Of a stretch of 64,000 nt of DNA, positions 28,002 through 41,057 are shown piece by piece (position 1 is the stretch's first letter; the number at the start of each line of letters is the position of its first letter). A program made the position numbers and the translations under genes. The notes under the pieces were generated by a model, which made no database searches, had not been told where the DNA came from, and saw nothing but the letters and a program-made list of their open reading frames with translations. The stretch is taken from the NCBI RefSeq assembly GCF_029541745.1, contig NZ_CP089746.1, positions 2,294,001 to 2,358,000 of the forward strand. Direction: 5' to 3'. Source of the stretch: Streptomyces sp. LX-29. Its GTDB lineage: Bacteria > Actinomycetota > Actinomycetes > Streptomycetales > Streptomycetaceae.

Positions 28002-29612
28002 GTGAGCAAGAAGTCCAACACGCACATATCACGTCACACCAAGCGCCGGGTGGCGGCCGCCGCCGGCGCCGCGATCGCCACGGCGGCCCTGGTCGCCACC
28101 GGGATGACCTCCGGCGCCGCCCAGGCCACCCCCACCGACGTCGCGGCGCCGCCGAAGGCCACCGGCGCCCAGCCCCTCAAGCTCACCGCTTCGCTCCGCG
28201 CGGAGCTGCTGCGGGACGCCGACGCCACCAAGGCCGCCACCGCCCGGACGCTGGGGCTCGGCGCCAAGGAGCGACTGGTCGTCAAGGACGTCGTCAAGGA
28301 CGCCGACGGCACCCTGCACACCCGCTACAACCGCACCTACGAGGGCCTGCCGGTGCTCGGCGGCGACCTGGTCGTCCACGAGGCGAAGAGCGGCAAGGTC
28401 ACCGGCGTCACCAAGGCCGCCCGCGCCACCATCAAGCTCGCCTCCACCAAGGCCGCGCTCGCCGCCCCGGCCAAGGACGCCCGCAAGGTGGTCTGGGCGG
28501 GCGGCGGCAGCCCGGTGCTGGCCTACGAGACCGTCAAGCGAGGCGTGCAGAAGGACGGCACGCCCAGCGAGCTGCACCTGATCACCGACGCCAGAAGCGG
28601 CAAGAAGCTCTTCTCGTACCAGGCCATCGAGACCGGCAGCGGCACCAGCCAGTACAGCGGCAAGGTCGAGGTCGGCAGCAGCAAGGAGGGCGAGGGCTTC
28701 ACGCTCAAGGACGGCGAGCGCGGCGGCCACCAGACCTTCGACCTCGACCACGGACAGAGCGGTGAGGGCAAGCCGCTCAGCGACTCGGACGACACCTGGG
28801 GCAACGGCAAGCCAGACGACCCGCAGACGGCCGCCGTCGACGCCGCCTACGGCGCCCAACTGACCTGGGACTACTACAAGAGCGTGCACGGCCGCTCCGG
28901 CATCAAGGGAGACGGCAAGGGCGCCTCGTCGCGGGTCCACTACGGCAGCGGATACGTCAACGCCTTCTGGGACGACGGCTGTTTCTGCATGACCTACGGC
29001 GACGGCGAGGGCGACAAGAAGCCGCTCACCTCGATCGACGTCGCGGCGCACGAGATGACGCACGGCGTCACCTCGGCCACCGCCGGCCTGGAGTACAGCG
29101 GCGAGTCCGGCGGCCTGAACGAGGCCACCTCCGACATCTTCGCCGCCGCCGTGGAGTTCGGGGCCGGCAACTCCGAGGACGCGGGCGACTACCTGGTCGG
29201 CGAGAAGGTCGACATCCGCGGCGACGGGAGCCCGCTGCGCCACATGGACAAGCCCTCCAAGGACGGCAAGTCCAAGGACGACTGGTACGACGGCGTCGGC
29301 AACGAGGACGTGCACTACTCCTCGGGCGTGGCCAACCACTTCTTCTATCTGCTGTCAGAAGGCAGCGGCAAGAAGGAGATCAACGGGGTGAGTTACGACT
29401 CGCCGACCGCCGATGGCAAGGCAGTAAGCGGCATCGGCCGCGACAAGGCGGAAAAGATCTGGTACAAGGCGCTGACCACCTATATGACCTCGACCACGGA
29501 CTATCACGCCGCCCGCGAGGCGACGCTGAAGGCCGCGAGCGACCTGTACGGCGCCGACAGCGCCGAGTACAAGGGTGTGGACAGCGCCTGGGCGGGAGTG
29601 AACGTCCGCTGA
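28002..29612 (+). CDS. Secreted M4 metalloprotease (paralogue 2)
   Basis: A 536-residue preproprotease. Its basic N-terminus (KHTKRRVAAAAG) and hydrophobic core form a secretion signal. The propeptide aligns with that of the two neighbours (ELLRDADATKAATARTLGLG). Zinc ligands are His350 and His354 (HEMTH) and Glu374. It ends directly after the M4 domain (AWAGVNVR) with no P domain. The start is GTG with GAGGAG upstream. Its neighbours are diverged tandem duplicates. Confidence 0.95.
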   Translation: MSKKSNTHISRHTKRRVAAAAGAAIATAALVATGMTSGAAQATPTDVAAPPKATGAQPLKLTASLRAELLRDADATKAATARTLGLGAKERLVVKDVVKDADGTLHTRYNRTYEGLPVLGGDLVVHEAKSGKVTGVTKAARATIKLASTKAALAAPAKDARKVVWAGGGSPVLAYETVKRGVQKDGTPSELHLITDARSGKKLFSYQAIETGSGTSQYSGKVEVGSSKEGEGFTLKDGERGGHQTFDLDHGQSGEGKPLSDSDDTWGNGKPDDPQTAAVDAAYGAQLTWDYYKSVHGRSGIKGDGKGASSRVHYGSGYVNAFWDDGCFCMTYGDGEGDKKPLTSIDVAAHEMTHGVTSATAGLEYSGESGGLNEATSDIFAAAVEFGAGNSEDAGDYLVGEKVDIRGDGSPLRHMDKPSKDGKSKDDWYDGVGNEDVHYSSGVANHFFYLLSEGSGKKEINGVSYDSPTADGKAVSGIGRDKAEKIWYKALTTYMTSTTDYHAAREATLKAASDLYGADSAEYKGVDSAWAGVNVR

Positions 29613-29655
29613 TTCCCCGGCGGACGCAGCATTTCTGACCAGCCGTGAGAAACCG

Positions 29656-29690
29656 ACCGGTGCCCGGAATGTAACACTCCGGGCACCGGT
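29656..29690 (+). terminator. Terminator after protease 2
   Basis: A perfect 13-bp stem (ACCGGTGCCCGGA / TCCGGGCACCGGT) with a 9-base loop, followed by CGTATTGTTAT, which is unusually T-rich for this genome. It lies 43 bp after the stop. Confidence 0.9.
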
Positions 29691-29757
29691 CGTATTGTTA
29701 TATGGATTTGAGATCCTCTTTACCGGACATCTTCCTGCCAATCGCCTATTTCGCCCG

Positions 29758-29786
29758 TGACATGAACGCGCGATTGATGGCAATCT
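29758..29786 (+). promoter_or_regulatory. Protease promoter 3 (shared motif)
   Basis: TGACAT (29758-29763), 17 bases, CAATCT (29781-29786), inside CCCGTGACATGAACGC. AAC-N16-TCT also fits the SigE-like spacing. An inverted repeat (CAATCGC upstream, GCGATTG at about 29769) surrounds it. Confidence 0.6.
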
Positions 29787-29872
29787 CTCCATTCATGCGG
29801 CGCTCGCCGCGTCTTTGTTCGGTTGGGGGGCGCCGACGCCTGCCCATCCCCCACAGCTAACGGGAGACACGC

Positions 29873-31546
29873 GTGCCTTCACGTTCCTCCATATCCCGCA
29901 GAAACCGCCGCACCGCCGTCGTCGCCGGCGCGGCAACCGTGACCGCGGCCCTGCTGGCCGCGGGCATGACCACCGGGTCCGCGGGCGCGGCCACTCCCAA
30001 GACCGCTGAGGCGGGCGCCCAGTCCGTCAAGCTCTCCCCCTCCGTCCGCGCCGAGCTGCTGCGCGACGCCAACGCCACCAAGGCCGCCACCGCCAAGACG
30101 ATCGGCCTGAGCGGCAAGGAGCAGCTGGTCGTCCGCGACGTCGTCCAGGACGCCGACGGCACCACGCACACCCGTTACGAGCGCACCTACGAGGGTCTGC
30201 CGGTCATCGGCGGCGACCTCGTCATCGAGGAGTCGCCGGCGGGCGACACCAAGGACGTCGTCAAGGCCACCGAGGCCGACATCAAGGTCGCCGACACCAA
30301 GGCGTCCATCGCCCCGGCCGGCGCCGAGAAGAAGGCCCTGGGCATCGCCAAGGCCGCGGGCGGCACCAAGGCCGAGACCGACAACGCCCCGCGCAAGGTG
30401 GTCTTCGCCGCCACCGGCAAGCCGGTCCTGGCGTACGAGACCGTGATCGGCGGCTTCCAGGAGGACGGCACGCCCTCCCGGCTGCACGTCTTCACCAACG
30501 CCGACACCGGCGCGAAGCTGGCCGAGTACCAGGACATCAAGACCGGTTCCGGTCACAGCCAGTACAGCGGCGACGTCAAGCTCGGCACCTCCAAGAGCGG
30601 CAGCCGTTACACGCTGACCGACAAGGCCCGTGGCGGTCACGTCACGTACAACCTGAAGAACGGCGGCAGCGAGGAGAACCCGAACCCGCCGAAGTGGCGT
30701 TACTACGACGCCGACGACAAGTGGGGCAACGGCAAGCCGTCCAACGCCCAGACCGCCGCCGTCGACGCCGCCTACGGTGCCGGCGTGACCTGGGACTACT
30801 ACAAGAACGTCCTGGGCCGTAAGGGCATCCGCAACAACGGCAAGGCCGCCTACAGCCGGGTCCACTTCGGCCAGAACTACGTCAACGCGTTCTGGGACGA
30901 CAGCTGCTTCTGCATGACCTACGGCGACGGCGAGGGCAACAAGAAGCCGCTGACCCAGCTGGACGTCGCCGGTCACGAGATGAGCCACGGTCTCACCTCC
31001 GCCACCGCCAACCTCAACTACTGGGGCGAGGCCGGCGGTCTGAACGAGGCCACCTCGGACATCTTCGGCACGGCCGTCGAGTGGTACGCCAAGAACGGCA
31101 AGGACAAGGGCGACTACCTCATCGGCGAGAAGATCGACATCTTCGGCAACGGCGCCCCGCTGCGGCACATGGACAAGCCCTCCAAGGACGGCTACTCCTA
31201 CGACTACTGGAACCGCAACATCGGCCAGGACGACCCGCACTTCACCTCGGGTCCGGCCAACCACTTCTTCTACCTGCTCTCCGAGGGCAGCGGGAAGAAG
31301 GTCATCAACGGCGTCGAGTACAACAGCCCGACGAAGGATGGCAAGAAGGTCACCGGCATCGGCCGGGCCAAGGCGGAGAAGATCTGGTACAAGGCGCTGA
31401 CCTCGTACATGACCTCCACCACCAACTACAAGCAGGCGCGTGACGCCACGCTGAAGGCCGCGCGTGCGCTGTACGGCCACAACAGCACGGAGTACAAGGG
31501 CGTCAACGCCGCGTGGGCCGGTGTCAACGTCAAGCACCAGGGCTGA
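29873..31546 (+). CDS. Secreted M4 metalloprotease (paralogue 3)
   Basis: A 557-residue preproprotease with signal peptide (RRNRRTAVVAGAATVTAALL), FTP/PepSY propeptide and M4 catalytic domain. Zinc ligands are His368 and His372 (HEMSH) and Glu392. A short insertion (NGGSEENPNPPKWRYYDADD) before the catalytic domain is absent from the paralogues, and there is no P domain. The start is GTG with CGGGAG upstream. It is the last of the three tandem copies, ending 85 bp before a bidirectional terminator. Confidence 0.95.
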   Translation: MPSRSSISRRNRRTAVVAGAATVTAALLAAGMTTGSAGAATPKTAEAGAQSVKLSPSVRAELLRDANATKAATAKTIGLSGKEQLVVRDVVQDADGTTHTRYERTYEGLPVIGGDLVIEESPAGDTKDVVKATEADIKVADTKASIAPAGAEKKALGIAKAAGGTKAETDNAPRKVVFAATGKPVLAYETVIGGFQEDGTPSRLHVFTNADTGAKLAEYQDIKTGSGHSQYSGDVKLGTSKSGSRYTLTDKARGGHVTYNLKNGGSEENPNPPKWRYYDADDKWGNGKPSNAQTAAVDAAYGAGVTWDYYKNVLGRKGIRNNGKAAYSRVHFGQNYVNAFWDDSCFCMTYGDGEGNKKPLTQLDVAGHEMSHGLTSATANLNYWGEAGGLNEATSDIFGTAVEWYAKNGKDKGDYLIGEKIDIFGNGAPLRHMDKPSKDGYSYDYWNRNIGQDDPHFTSGPANHFFYLLSEGSGKKVINGVEYNSPTKDGKKVTGIGRAKAEKIWYKALTSYMTSTTNYKQARDATLKAARALYGHNSTEYKGVNAAWAGVNVKHQG

Positions 31547-31631
31547 GTAGCCCCCTCCGCGCGAGCGGTCCCCCATGACCGGGTGGTGCCCGGGGCTGCC
31601 CAGCCGCCCCCGGCACCGCCCACCCAACGAC

Positions 31632-31661
31632 CGGGGCTCCTGGCATCCGCCAGGAGCCCCG
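31632..31661. terminator. Bidirectional terminator between protease 3 and glgP
   Basis: A 13-bp stem (CGGGGCTCCTGGC / GCCAGGAGCCCCG) with a 4-base loop, followed by TTTCGT on the + strand. It lies between the convergent protease 3 and glgP genes. Confidence 0.88.
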
Positions 31662-31703
31662 TTTCGTATCCCCGGCCGCGCGGCCCCGCGGCCGGCCGCC
31701 GGC

Positions 31704-34382
31704 TCAACGCATCAGCATCCCGGCCGCCTCGCCGCTGTCCGCGAAGGGCTCGGCGACCAGGCCCAGCTCCGCCGGTTCGGCCAGCAGCCGGTGCGCCGGC
31801 AGCACCCGCACCGTGTAGCCGAAGGGCCCGGTGCGGTCCAGGGCCAGCGGACCCTCGTACAGCCAGCGGCCGTCCGTGTCGGGGCCGGCGGTCGGCTTCA
31901 GCGGCACCCGCTGGGCGTCGCTGATCCGGTCGTCGTCGCCCACCCGCCCGGCGACCACCTGCACCTCCACATCGCCCGGGTCCAGCCCGCCGAGGCCGAC
32001 CCGGACCCGCAACGGGAGCGTGGCACCCAGCTCCGCCGCGCCCTCGGCGGCCGGGTCCGCGCTGACCGCCGCGGACCAGCCGGCCTCCACATGGTCCACC
32101 GCCACCCGCGGCCACGCCTCGCGCACCCGCGCCTTCCAGGCCGCGAACGCCCGCGCCGCGGACGGGTCCAGCGCCCGGTGGGCGTGGGCCGCCGGGGTGT
32201 AGAGCCGCTCCACGTACTCCCGCACCATGCGGCCGGCCAGCACCTTGGGGCCGAGGGTGGCGAGGGTGCGGCGCACCATGTCGATCCAGCGCTCCGGCAG
32301 GCCGTGGGCGCCGCGGTCGTAGAAGCGCGGCGCCACCCGCTCGGCCAGCAGCTCGTACAGCGCCGCCGCCTCCAGGTCGTCGCGACGGTGCTCGTCGGTG
32401 CCGCGACCGTCGGCGGTGGGGATGGCCCAGCCGAAGTCGGGTTCGTACCACTCGTCCCACCAGCCGTCCAGCACCGACAGGTTCAGACAGCCGTTGAGCG
32501 CGGCCTTCATGCCGGAGGTGCCGCACGCCTCCAGCGGCCGCAGCGGGTTGTTCAGCCACACGTCGCAGCCGGGGTAGAGCTTCTGGGCCAGCCCCATGCC
32601 GTAGTCCGGAAGGAAGACGATCCGGTGCCGCACCCGCGGGTCGTCGGCGAACCGCACCAGCTCCTGGATGAGCCGCTTTCCGCCGTCGTCGGCCGGGTGC
32701 GCCTTCCCCGCCACGACCAGCTGCACCGGGCGCTCCGGGTGCAGCAGCAGCTCCAGCAGCCGGTCCCGGTCCCGCAGGATGAGGGTGAGCCGCTTGTACG
32801 AGGGGACCCGGCGGGCGAAGCCGATGGTGAGCACGTCCGGATCCAGCACCTGGTCGACCCAGCCGAGTTCGGCGGTGCCGGCGCCGCGCTGCCGCCAGGA
32901 CGCGTACAGCCGCCGGCGCACCTCCACCACCAGCTGCTCCCGGAGCGAGCGGCGCAGCTCCCAGATCTCGGCGTCCGGGATGCCGGCGACCGAGTCCCAG
33001 CGGTCCCGGTCGCCGGCCGCCGGGTCGCCCACGGCCAGCGCGTCCTCGGTGCGGGCCGCCCCGACCTGCCGGGCGCCCAGCCGCAGCACCTCCGGCGCCA
33101 CCCAGCTGGGCGCGTGCACCCCGTTGGTGACCGAGGTGATCGGCACCTCCTCGGGGTCGAAGCCCGGCCAGAGCCCGGCGAACATCTCCCGGCTGACCCG
33201 GCCGTGCAGGGTGGAGACCCCGTTGGCGCGCTGGGCCAGCCGCAGCCCCATCACGGCCATGTTGAAGAGGTTGGGCTCACCCCCCGGGTAGGTCTCCATG
33301 CCCAGCGCCAGCACCCGCTCGACCTCGATGCCGGGCAGCTCGCCGTCGTCGCCGAAGTGCCGGGCGACCAGTTCCCGGTCGAAGCGGTCGATGCCGGCGG
33401 GGACGGGGGTGTGGGTGGTGAAGACGGTCCCGGCGCGCACCGCCGCCAGGGCGGCGTCGAAGTGGGCTCCGTCGGTGATCAGTTCGCGGATGCGCTCCAG
33501 GCCGAGGAAGCCGGCGTGGCCCTCGTTGGTGTGGAACGCCTCGGGCGCGGCGTGGCCGGTCAACCGGCAGTACGCGCGCACCGCGCGCACCCCGCCGATG
33601 CCCAGCAGCATCTCCTGCTGGAGCCGGTGCTCGCTGCCGCCCCCGTAGAGCCGGTCGGTGACACCGCGCTCGGCGGGCTCGTTCTCCTCCACGTCGGAGT
33701 CCAACAGCAGCAGCGGCACCCGGCCGACCTGGGCCTGCCAGATGTGCGCCCGCAGCAGTCGGCCACCGGGCAGCGCCAGCCGCACCTCGGCCGGGCGCCC
33801 GTCGGGCTCGCGCAGCGGCGACAGCGGCAGCTCGTGCGGGTCCAGCACCGGGTAGTGCTCCTGCTGCCAGCCCTCGCGGTCCAGGGACTGCCGGAAGTAG
33901 CCGTGACGGTAGAGCAGTCCGACGCCGATGAGCGGGACGCCCAGGTCGCTGGCGGCCTTGAGGTGGTCGCCGGCCAGGATGCCCAGGCCGCCGGAGTACT
34001 GCGGCAGCGCGGCGGTGATGCCGAACTCGGGCGAGAAGTAGGCGATGGCGCTGGGCAGTTCACGGGCCGGGGCCGCGCCGCACGCCCGGCTCTGGTACCA
34101 GCGGGGTCCGGTGAGGTAGTCGTGCAGATCGTCGGCGGCGGCGGTGAGTCTGCGGAGGAAGCGGCGGTCGCCGGCGAGGGCGGCCAGCCGCGGGACGGAC
34201 ACCGTGCCCAGCAGTCGCACCGGGTCACCGCCGGTGGCCTGCCAGCCCTCGGGGTCGACGGCCTCGAACAGCTCACGGGTCTCGGGGTGCCAGGACCAGC
34301 GCAGGTTGCGCGCGAGGTCGCTGAGCGGTCGTAGGGGTTCCGGAAGGACGGGACGCACGCTGAATCGACGAATGGCCTTCAC
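31704..34382 (-). CDS. glgP: Alpha-glucan (glycogen/maltodextrin) phosphorylase
   Basis: An 892-residue PLP-dependent GT35 phosphorylase releasing glucose-1-phosphate from alpha-1,4-glucan ends. The family features are the N-terminal domain starting KAIRRFSVRP, SPEFGITAALPQYSGGLGILAGDHLKAASD-type glucan contacts, and the PLP lysine in CGTSGMKAALNG, followed by GWWDEWYEPDFGWAI. I set the start at GTG 34382; the frame stays open upstream but becomes Pro/Thr-rich and non-homologous. Transcribed divergently from glgE. Confidence 0.94.
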   Translation of the reverse strand: MKAIRRFSVRPVLPEPLRPLSDLARNLRWSWHPETRELFEAVDPEGWQATGGDPVRLLGTVSVPRLAALAGDRRFLRRLTAAADDLHDYLTGPRWYQSRACGAAPARELPSAIAYFSPEFGITAALPQYSGGLGILAGDHLKAASDLGVPLIGVGLLYRHGYFRQSLDREGWQQEHYPVLDPHELPLSPLREPDGRPAEVRLALPGGRLLRAHIWQAQVGRVPLLLLDSDVEENEPAERGVTDRLYGGGSEHRLQQEMLLGIGGVRAVRAYCRLTGHAAPEAFHTNEGHAGFLGLERIRELITDGAHFDAALAAVRAGTVFTTHTPVPAGIDRFDRELVARHFGDDGELPGIEVERVLALGMETYPGGEPNLFNMAVMGLRLAQRANGVSTLHGRVSREMFAGLWPGFDPEEVPITSVTNGVHAPSWVAPEVLRLGARQVGAARTEDALAVGDPAAGDRDRWDSVAGIPDAEIWELRRSLREQLVVEVRRRLYASWRQRGAGTAELGWVDQVLDPDVLTIGFARRVPSYKRLTLILRDRDRLLELLLHPERPVQLVVAGKAHPADDGGKRLIQELVRFADDPRVRHRIVFLPDYGMGLAQKLYPGCDVWLNNPLRPLEACGTSGMKAALNGCLNLSVLDGWWDEWYEPDFGWAIPTADGRGTDEHRRDDLEAAALYELLAERVAPRFYDRGAHGLPERWIDMVRRTLATLGPKVLAGRMVREYVERLYTPAAHAHRALDPSAARAFAAWKARVREAWPRVAVDHVEAGWSAAVSADPAAEGAAELGATLPLRVRVGLGGLDPGDVEVQVVAGRVGDDDRISDAQRVPLKPTAGPDTDGRWLYEGPLALDRTGPFGYTVRVLPAHRLLAEPAELGLVAEPFADSGEAAGMLMR

Positions 34383-34910
34383 GCTTCGACGGTAGCGGTG
34401 CACCACATACCGATTGAGGTGTTTCGCCCGTCCCGACCCCCTCTTTTTGGGCTCGGGTCGTGTGGGGCCCTGCGGCCTGCGCTGGGGCGGAGTGATGAGT
34501 GCCGGGGGGGTGGGTGGGTCGGTGCGGGCCGTGGGTAGGGCGGGCGGTGCGGTGGGTGGGGCGGGGGCGGTCCGGGGGACCTTCGGGGCAGCATGATTTA
34601 CGGGCCTTACCCGTGCCGCCGAGAAGCCCCCTCTTCGCCCGCAGATCACGCGTAAGCGCCCCGAAGACCCCCTGCCCACCCCCTCCCGCCGTAGGCCCCC
34701 TGCGCCTGCCACGGAGCTCCTCCTCACGGACGCGTGCGCACTCCAGCGAAGGGCGCTCACAGCGGCCGGAAGTGGACCGGGGCTCAGAAAGGGACGGCAA
34801 AAGACGTACGCGCCCCGGATTGTCCCCCCGCGCCTCGTGGAAGGCTTCCCCAACACCCCCCATGGCCCCACGCCATCCGCCCACCAGAGTGAACGCGGAC
34901 AGGAGCAATC
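34383..34910. other. glgP-glgE divergent intergenic region with G-rich tract
   Basis: A 528-bp divergent promoter region with no convincing gene. At 34504-34578 the + strand carries at least eleven runs of three or more G (the first seven long, then TGGGTGGG), a strong G-quadruplex candidate. It lies about 120 bp upstream of the glgP start. The glgE RBS (AGGAG) is at its right end. Promoter elements for either gene are not clear. Confidence 0.6.
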
Positions 34911-38842
<3,932 letters not shown>

Positions 38843-39419
38843 CGCGGCACGCTTTCGCACTACGGCGCCCCCGTTCCGCCGCCCCCTCCCCTGCGGGTCC
38901 CCTGCGGGGCGCACGCCGTCGGGAGACCCCCGCCCGCGCGGGAACGGCGCGCCACCCCCACCGGGCGGGTCCGGCGGAAGCACCACCACCCCAGCGGGAC
39001 ACCCCCACCCCAGGCCGGTCCGGCACCGCCGAACACCGCCGTCAAACGACCCACCGTCGCGGCGGAAACAGGTCCCTCACCCATGGGAGACGGCGCGCCA
39101 CACCACGGCGGGACCGGCGGAACCACCACCACCCCCAGGCCGGTCCGGCACCGCGGCTACGGCGCGTCGGTGAGCGCCCCACCCGGCTCCTCGTCCGCCT
39201 TCACCCTCATGGCGGACACACAGACCCCGGCGTGGGCCGGGACGTTAGGGCGGCGCCGCACGGGGCAGCCTCCCTACGTCGCGCGCGGCGCCGAGCACTC
39301 GGCACGCGTCGCCGTACGGACGATCCTCGCCCGACACGTCCCGCACGTCGCACAGCCATTGCCGCAATCCGGGACACTTTGCCCTATCTGTCGTGTGCCC
39401 GGGGAAAGGACGCGACGCC
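38843..39419 (+). other. treS-pep2 gap with a degenerate direct repeat
   Basis: A 577-bp region without a believable gene. Two related blocks, about 38946-39029 and 39091-39153, each run from GGCGCGCCAC through a CACCACCACCCCC tract to GGCCGGTCCGGCACCGC. The second lacks about 20 bases. No clear promoter or terminator was found. The size of the gap makes separate transcription of pep2-glgB possible. Confidence 0.6.
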
Positions 39420-40991
39420 ATGCCGGAAGCCCCCTTCGCCCGGAGGACACCGCACGCATCGGCGGGTGTGCCGCACGCCGCCGGTGCGCCGGGCGCCCGC
39501 GCCCCGGCTGGGCTGCTCCCCTCGCTCGCGCCGCTGCTGGCGCGGTGGCTGCCCCGGCAGCGGTGGTTCGCCGGAAAGGGGCGCCCGATCACCGGCTTCG
39601 CACTCGTCTCGGCGGCCGAGCTGCTGCCGTGCGCGGCCGGCGGGGCCACCCCCGGCCTGCTGCACCTCCTGGTCCGGGCCGAGCAGCCCGGCACCCCGGC
39701 GGGCGGCCCGGGCGCCGACTGCTACCAGATCCTGCTGGGCGTGCGCTCCACCCTCCCGCCGCTGCTCGCGCCCGCGCTGGTGGGGCGGCCGACCGGCGGG
39801 CCGCTGGACGGGCAGACGGTCTACGAGGCGCTGTACGACCCGCGGCTCGCCACCCTGCTGCTGGAGCGGCTGCGGGTGCCGGGCCGGCTCGGCCCGCTCC
39901 GCTTCGCCCGCGAGCCGGCCACCAGCATGCCCTCGGTGCTCACCCCGCGGCTGATCACAGCCGAGCAGTCCAACTCCTCGGTGGTCTACGGGGAGGCGTA
40001 CATCCTCAAGATCTTTCGCCGGGTGAGCCCGGGGGTCAACCCGGACCTGGAGCTGCCGCTGGCCCTGGCCCGCACCGGCTGTGCCCGCGTGCCCTCGCCC
40101 ACCGCCTGGTTCGAGACCGTCCCGGCCGGCGCCGACAGCGCGCCCTTCACCCTCGGGGTCCTCCAGCCGTACCTCGCCGGCTCCACCGACGGCTGGCAGC
40201 TGGCGCTGCGCGCGCTGGCCCGGCACGCCGACTTCGCGCCCGCGGCGCACGCGCTGGGCCGGGCCACCGCCGAGGTGCACCTGGCGATGGCGCAGGCGCT
40301 GCCCACGGTCATACTGCGCCGCCCGCAGATCGACACGCTGGTGGCCGCCATGACCGAGCGGCTCAACGCGGCCGCGTCCGCCGTGCCCGCCCTGCACCCC
40401 TACCGTGCCGCGCTGCGCGCCGCGTTCGACGACCTGGCGGGCCTGGGCCGCGCGGGGCACTGCTGGGCGGCCCAGCGCATCCACGGGGACCTGCACCTGG
40501 GCCAGGTGCTGCGGGCGGCGGACGACGGGCCGTGGTCGCTGATCGACTTCGAGGGCGAGCCCAGCCGCCCGCTCGCCGAACGCCGCCGCCCGCAGCCCGC
40601 GGTGCGGGACGTCGCCGGCATGCTGCGGTCCTTCGACTACGCCGCCGCGGTCGCCAGCCGGACCCGCGCGGCCGAGCAGGGCGGGGGTGCGGCCACCGCC
40701 CCGCGGACCGGGTCGCGGACGGGCGGCGGCGGGACCGGGGAGCCGGGCGGACGCGGCGACGCGCCGGCCGCGGAGTGGGCGCTGCGCACCCGCGCGGCGT
40801 TCTGCGCGGGCTACGCCCAGGCGTCCGGCGCCGACCCGCGCGACGCGCCCGAGCTGCTGCGCGCGTACGAGACCGACAAGGCGATCTACGAGGTGCTCTA
40901 CGAGGCCCGGCACCGCCCCGACTGGCTCTCCGTCCCGATGTCCGCCATCCGCCGCCTGGCCGGCGTCCCCCGGACCGCGCGCGGCACCTGA
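39420..40991 (+). CDS. pep2: Maltokinase
   Basis: A 523-residue ATP-dependent kinase making maltose-1-phosphate from maltose. The N-terminal cap domain begins LARWLPRQRWFAGKGRPI. The aminoglycoside-kinase-like C-lobe has the catalytic loop RIHGDLHLGQVL (Asp357) and the metal-binding LIDFEGEP, then RDVAGMLRSFDYA. A Gly/Arg-rich, low-complexity loop (about residues 420-450) follows. The ATG at 39420 has GGGGAAAGGA upstream, 10 bases away. It lies between treS and glgB, the usual actinobacterial order. Confidence 0.95.
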   Translation: MPEAPFARRTPHASAGVPHAAGAPGARAPAGLLPSLAPLLARWLPRQRWFAGKGRPITGFALVSAAELLPCAAGGATPGLLHLLVRAEQPGTPAGGPGADCYQILLGVRSTLPPLLAPALVGRPTGGPLDGQTVYEALYDPRLATLLLERLRVPGRLGPLRFAREPATSMPSVLTPRLITAEQSNSSVVYGEAYILKIFRRVSPGVNPDLELPLALARTGCARVPSPTAWFETVPAGADSAPFTLGVLQPYLAGSTDGWQLALRALARHADFAPAAHALGRATAEVHLAMAQALPTVILRRPQIDTLVAAMTERLNAAASAVPALHPYRAALRAAFDDLAGLGRAGHCWAAQRIHGDLHLGQVLRAADDGPWSLIDFEGEPSRPLAERRRPQPAVRDVAGMLRSFDYAAAVASRTRAAEQGGGAATAPRTGSRTGGGGTGEPGGRGDAPAAEWALRTRAAFCAGYAQASGADPRDAPELLRAYETDKAIYEVLYEARHRPDWLSVPMSAIRRLAGVPRTARGT

Positions 40992-41057
40992 CCACCCCGC
41001 ACCCACCTCGTCACCCGGCTGGCGGTGCCGCCGCTCGCCGCCCAAGGAGGACCTTCC

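Noticed and set aside
34383..34871. Longer glgP reading frame toward glgE
   Set aside because: The added N-terminus is Pro/Thr-rich and contains the G-quadruplex complement; known phosphorylases start near the GTG at 34382.
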